A stretch of 64,000 nt of DNA, from assembly GCF_022842145.1 (NCBI RefSeq), contig NZ_JALHQD010000007.1:148441-212440 (forward strand), read 5' to 3'. The notes under the pieces are model-generated. The model was not told where the DNA came from. It did no database searches and saw only the letters and a list, made by a program, of their open reading frames with translations. Of this stretch, positions 57,904 to 64,000 are shown piece after piece (within the stretch, counting starts at the first letter, position 1; each line of letters begins with the position of its first letter). The translations under genes were made by a program, and so were the position numbers. Source of the stretch: Tabrizicola sp. GTDB taxonomy: Bacteria; Pseudomonadota; Alphaproteobacteria; Rhodobacterales; Rhodobacteraceae.

Positions 57904-59022
57904 ATGAAGCTCAGCATCGAACGCGCCACGCTGTTGAAAGCGCTCGCCCAGGCGCAGTCCGTGGTCGAACGCCGCAACACCATCCCGATCCTCGCCAACG
58001 TCCTGATCGAGGCCGAGGGGGCGCAGGTTTCCTTCCGCGCCACCGACCTCGACATCGAGGTCGTGGACCGCGCCCCCGCGATGGTGGAACGCCCCGGCTC
58101 CACCACCGTCTCGGCCGTCATGCTGCACGAGATCACCCGCAAGCTGCCCGACGGGTCGCTGGTCAACCTGACCGAAGACGCCGCCTCGGGCCGCCTGACC
58201 ATCGCGGCCGGCCGCTCGACCTTCAGCCTTGCAACCCTGCCGAAGGAAGACTTCCCGGTCATGGCGACCTCCGAGTATTCCTCGAACTTCTCGGCCCCCG
58301 CGCCAGTCCTGCGCAGGCTGTTCGACAAGGCGAAGTTCGCAATCTCGACCGAGGAAACCCGCTACTACCTGAACGGCGTCTACATGCACGTCTCCACGGG
58401 CGAATCCGGCAAGGTCCTGCGCTGCGTCGCGACCGACGGCCACCGCCTGGCCCGCATCGACGCCCCCCTGCCCGAAGGCGCCGACGACATGCCCGGCGTG
58501 ATCGTCCCGCGCAAGACTGTCGGCGAACTGCGCAAGCTCCTCGACGATGACGAGGCGACCATTGCCGTCTCGGTCTCCGAAACCAAAGTCCGCTTTGCGA
58601 CGCCCGTCATCACCCTGACTTCCAAGGTCATCGACGGGACCTTCCCCGACTACACCCGCGTCATCCCGACCGGGAACACGCGCAAGCTGGAAGTCGATGC
58701 CTCGGAATTCGCCAAGGCAGTTGACCGGGTGGCCACCGTCTCCTCCGAACGCTCCCGCGCCGTGAAGCTGTCGCTTGAGGAGGACCGGCTGGTCCTGTCC
58801 GTAAACTCGCCCGACAGTGGTGCCGCCGAGGAAGAACTGGCCGTGGCTTACGGCGACGAACGGCTGGAGATCGGCTTCAACGCCAAGTACCTTCTGGAAA
58901 TCGCCAGTCAGGTCGACCGCGAGAATGCCGTTTTCCTGTTCAACTCCGCCGCCGATCCGACCCTGATGCGCGAAGGCAACGACCTCTCGGCAGTCTATGT
59001 CGTCATGCCGATGCGGGTCTGA
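57904..59022 (+). CDS. dnaN: DNA polymerase III beta subunit (sliding clamp)
   Basis: The 372-residue clamp encircles DNA and holds the polymerase. Family features: MKLSIERATLLKALAQAQSV, then RRNTIPILANVLIEA, LNGVYMH, and the C-terminal hydrophobic pocket residues in LMREGNDLSAVYVVMPMR with the typical MPMR end. Length is normal. The ATG follows GCAGGGGGAAGCC. recF begins 36 bases downstream. Confidence 0.98.
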   Translation: MKLSIERATLLKALAQAQSVVERRNTIPILANVLIEAEGAQVSFRATDLDIEVVDRAPAMVERPGSTTVSAVMLHEITRKLPDGSLVNLTEDAASGRLTIAAGRSTFSLATLPKEDFPVMATSEYSSNFSAPAPVLRRLFDKAKFAISTEETRYYLNGVYMHVSTGESGKVLRCVATDGHRLARIDAPLPEGADDMPGVIVPRKTVGELRKLLDDDEATIAVSVSETKVRFATPVITLTSKVIDGTFPDYTRVIPTGNTRKLEVDASEFAKAVDRVATVSSERSRAVKLSLEEDRLVLSVNSPDSGAAEEELAVAYGDERLEIGFNAKYLLEIASQVDRENAVFLFNSAADPTLMREGNDLSAVYVVMPMRV

Positions 59023-59057
59023 TCCACTTCAAACGTCTGGACTGAAAGGACATTCCG

Positions 59058-60149
59058 GTGGGCGGTCTCGCGATCGAAACCCTCGCGCTGACGCATTTCC
59101 GCAGCCACCGGTCCACCCGGCTGGCCTTTGACGGCCGCCCCGTCGCCATCACCGGCCCCAATGGCGCGGGCAAGACCAACATCCTGGAAGCGGTGTCCCT
59201 TCTTTCCCCCGGTCGCGGCCTCAGACGTGCCGCCGCCGAGGATTTGGCCCGCCGACCCGAATCCCTTGGCTGGAAGATCACCGCCACCGTCCAGGGCCTT
59301 TCCGCCGCGCATGAGCTGGAAACCTGGGCCGAACCCGGCGAACCGCGTCAGGTGCGCATCGATGGCAAGGCTGCCACGCAAGCAAGCCTCGGCCGCATCC
59401 TCCGCGTCCTCTGGCTGGTCCCGGCGATGGACCGGCTCTGGATCGAATCCGCCGAGGGCCGCCGCCGGTTCCTTGACCGCATGACGCTGTCCTTCTTCCC
59501 CGAGCATGCCGAACAATCGCTCACATACGAAAAGGCGATGCGCGACCGGAACCGGCTGATCAAGGATCAAGTGACCGACGCGCACTGGTATGCCGCCCTC
59601 GAAGCCCAAATGGCCGAGGCGGGGGAAGCTATCACCCGGCACCGTCGCGCCACCATCGCCCGCATCGCCACCGCCGCTGACCCGACCAGCGCCTTCCCCT
59701 CGGCCGACCTGACCCTCACCGGGCCCGAGGGCGCCGACGAGCCCGCCGATCTTGCCTTGGCCCTGTCCGAGGGCCGCCGCCGTGACATCGCCGCCGGCCG
59801 AACGCTTGTCGGCCCGCACCGCGCCGACCTCCTGGCCCGCTACAGCGCCAAGAACGTCCCCGCTGATCAATGTTCCACCGGCGAACAGAAGGCGCTTCTC
59901 ATCAGCCTGATCCTCGCCAACGCCCGCGCCCTGGCCCAGGACCTGGGCCGCGCGCCGATCCTCCTGCTCGACGAAGTCGCCGCCCACCTGGACGAACACC
60001 GCCGCGCCGCGCTCTATGACGAGATTTGTGCGCTCGATGCCCAAGCCCTGATGACCGGAACCGAGTCCGAGCTTTTCACGGCATTGGGCACCCGGGGGCG
60101 GAGCCTTCCTATCCTGGAACAGGACGGCATCTCCGAGGTGAAGCAATGA
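59058..60149 (+). CDS. recF: DNA replication and repair protein RecF
   Basis: The 363-residue SMC-like ATPase loads RecA at single-strand gaps. It has Walker A GPNGAGKTNILEAV near the N-terminus, the QASLGRILRVLWLVPAMDRL segment, the ABC signature STGEQKALLISLILA and Walker B ILLLDEVAAHLD. The GTG at 59058 follows GAAAGGACATTCCG. Its stop overlaps the next start as ATGA, so a GNAT gene is coupled to it. Confidence 0.96.
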   Translation: MGGLAIETLALTHFRSHRSTRLAFDGRPVAITGPNGAGKTNILEAVSLLSPGRGLRRAAAEDLARRPESLGWKITATVQGLSAAHELETWAEPGEPRQVRIDGKAATQASLGRILRVLWLVPAMDRLWIESAEGRRRFLDRMTLSFFPEHAEQSLTYEKAMRDRNRLIKDQVTDAHWYAALEAQMAEAGEAITRHRRATIARIATAADPTSAFPSADLTLTGPEGADEPADLALALSEGRRRDIAAGRTLVGPHRADLLARYSAKNVPADQCSTGEQKALLISLILANARALAQDLGRAPILLLDEVAAHLDEHRRAALYDEICALDAQALMTGTESELFTALGTRGRSLPILEQDGISEVKQ

Positions 60150-60673
60150 CTATCGAGACAATACCTGAACACTTGCTCACAAATGCTGACGAGGTTGCGA
60201 TTGCGGCCCTGCTGGCGCGCTGCTTCACGACCGATTTCGGCGGCCGCAGCTACTTCCAGACCCGACACAGCTGGCGTCACGTGATCCGCAACGACGGCAT
60301 CGCGGCCCACCTCGCCGTGCAGCTTCGCGCAGTGCGACTCGGGGCGGAAATCGTCACCATCGCCGGCATCGCTGACGTCGCCACCGAACCCGACCACCGG
60401 GGGCAGGGCCACGCCGCGAGCCTTCTGCAGGCGGCCCTGCAAACTGCGCGCCAGTCCCCGGCCCAGCATGTCCTGCTGTTCGGGACCGCCAAGCTGTATC
60501 CCGCTGCCGGGTTCCGCCCCATCGCGAACCCCCTGACCTACATCGACCTGACCGGCGCCAGCACCGGCCCATTGCATCGAAACAGGCCCGAGGACCACCT
60601 GCAAGTGCTTGACCTGAAAGACCAACCCTGGAACTCAGCCAAGCCCCTCGACCTCCTCGGTGGGCTGTTCTAA
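60146..60673 (+). CDS. GNAT family N-acetyltransferase
   Basis: The 175-residue protein has the acetyl-CoA-binding core of GNAT enzymes: TIAGIADVATEPDHRGQGHAAS, where RGQGHA matches the R/QxxGxG/A loop, then a following helix LLQAALQTAR and HVLLFGTAKLYPAAGFRPI. The target is unknown. It is coupled to recF by ATGA, as part of the dnaN-recF transcription unit. Confidence 0.85.
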   Translation: MTIETIPEHLLTNADEVAIAALLARCFTTDFGGRSYFQTRHSWRHVIRNDGIAAHLAVQLRAVRLGAEIVTIAGIADVATEPDHRGQGHAASLLQAALQTARQSPAQHVLLFGTAKLYPAAGFRPIANPLTYIDLTGASTGPLHRNRPEDHLQVLDLKDQPWNSAKPLDLLGGLF

Positions 60674-60682
60674 AGCTGGCAC

Positions 60683-61303
60683 ATGACCGTCTCCCTGCAC
60701 GAACTCCTCCTTTACGCGCTTGGCATGGCCGGCCTCTGGGCCGTCCCCGGCCCGGTCTGGGTCGCACTGACCGCCCGCGCGCTGTCGGGCGGTTTCGCCT
60801 CGGCCTGGCCGCTGGCCGTCGGCGTCGCTTTGGGCGACCTGATCTGGCCCCTCGCCGCGATCCTGGGGCTGACCTGGATCGAAAGCAGCTACGGCGATTT
60901 TCTCAGCATCCTCCGCTGGGTCGCCGCCGCGATCTTCGTGGTCATGGGGGTGCTGCTGATCCGCAAGCCCGCAGCCACGATGAACGCCGATAGCCGGCTC
61001 ACAAGACCCGGCATGCTGGCAGGCTTCACCGTCGGCGTGGCAGCGGTGATCGGGAACCCCAAGGCAATCCTGTTCTACATGGGCGCGCTGCCGGGTTTCT
61101 TCACGCTTGAGGCCCTGACCGCCCCCGACATCGCCGTCATCATCGCACTTTCGGCGCTGATCCCGGCGGCGGGAAACCTGGGGCTTGCGCTCTTCCTCGA
61201 CCGGGCAAGGCAGCTTCTGTCCAGCCCCGAGAGCGTGCGCAAACTGAACGTCGGATCGGGCATCCTGCTGATCGGCGTCGGACTGGTCATCCCCTTCCTC
61301 TAA
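60683..61303 (+). CDS. LysE family translocator
   Basis: The 206-residue membrane protein has six hydrophobic helices with the LysE/RhtB pattern: WAVPGPVWVALTARALSGGF with the conserved Pro-Gly-Pro early on, ALGDLIWPLAAILGL, and AAVIGNPKAILFYMGALPGFF. Family members export amino acids such as lysine, homoserine or threonine; the substrate here is unknown. The ribosome site before 60683 is weak, and it probably shares the transcript of recF and the GNAT gene, ten bases upstream. Confidence 0.87.
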   Translation: MTVSLHELLLYALGMAGLWAVPGPVWVALTARALSGGFASAWPLAVGVALGDLIWPLAAILGLTWIESSYGDFLSILRWVAAAIFVVMGVLLIRKPAATMNADSRLTRPGMLAGFTVGVAAVIGNPKAILFYMGALPGFFTLEALTAPDIAVIIALSALIPAAGNLGLALFLDRARQLLSSPESVRKLNVGSGILLIGVGLVIPFL

Positions 61304-61326
61304 CTACCAAATCTTGTGGGCAAGGG

Positions 61327-64000
<2,674 letters not shown>

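Overview
The window looks like a piece of a high-GC alphaproteobacterial chromosome, most probably Rhodobacteraceae (Rhodobacterales). Support comes from the rpsT-dnaA-dnaN-recF-(GNAT)-(LysE)-gyrB block, a petABC operon with a Tat-type Rieske protein, a DinB with an N-terminal zinc-ribbon extension, a DUF2853 gene, and pervasive ATGA/TGATG translational coupling. No species can be named from the sequence alone.

Layout. 1-9.6 kb: the start of an HD phosphohydrolase and a low-GC GT8 glycosyltransferase, ahcY, a three-gene Gtr-like surface-glycan set (GT2, GT-C membrane glycosyltransferase, GtrA-like flippase), a DUF2853 gene, aroC and a TerC-family gene. 9.6-17.9 kb (minus strand): a tightly coupled seven-gene run reading GSCFA protein, SGNH-type protein, predicted beta-sandwich protein, alpha/beta hydrolase, glycosyltransferase, unknown protein, and a sulfatase fused to RTX calcium-binding repeats. 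18-25 kb: dinB, a frameshifted lipoprotein gene, an N-formylglutamate amidohydrolase, tRNA-Val, rpmJ and small housekeeping or unknown genes. 25-31.3 kb: petABC (cytochrome bc1), then thiBPQ on the minus strand behind a TPP riboswitch. 31.3-38.4 kb: a His-rich protein/HupE-UreJ/anchor operon, a second glycosyltransferase trio, and a divergent YafY-type regulator/GST pair with a candidate operator.

38.6-55.5 kb is the most striking part. A LuxR-type response regulator is followed by a near-continuous 12-gene operon that corresponds to bacterial alginate machinery: AlgD, Alg8, Alg44, AlgA, an AlgG-like beta-helix, AlgI, AlgJ-like, a Sel1 protein, AlgX, AlgF, a 911-residue AlgK-like Sel1 protein and an AlgL-like protein. 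The precursor dehydrogenase, polymerase and O-acetylation arms keep their signature residues. The Alg44 PilZ domain, the phosphomannose-isomerase half of AlgA, the epimerase-like helix and the lyase-like protein all lack the residues that define activity in Pseudomonas. No AlgE-type outer-membrane porin is present. The simplest reading is an acetylated polymannuronate-like exopolysaccharide made by a diverged, possibly c-di-GMP-independent system.

55.6-64 kb: rpsT and the replication block dnaA-dnaN-recF, with an acetyltransferase, a LysE-family exporter and gyrB. The window ends in the C-terminal part of an unidentified convergent gene.
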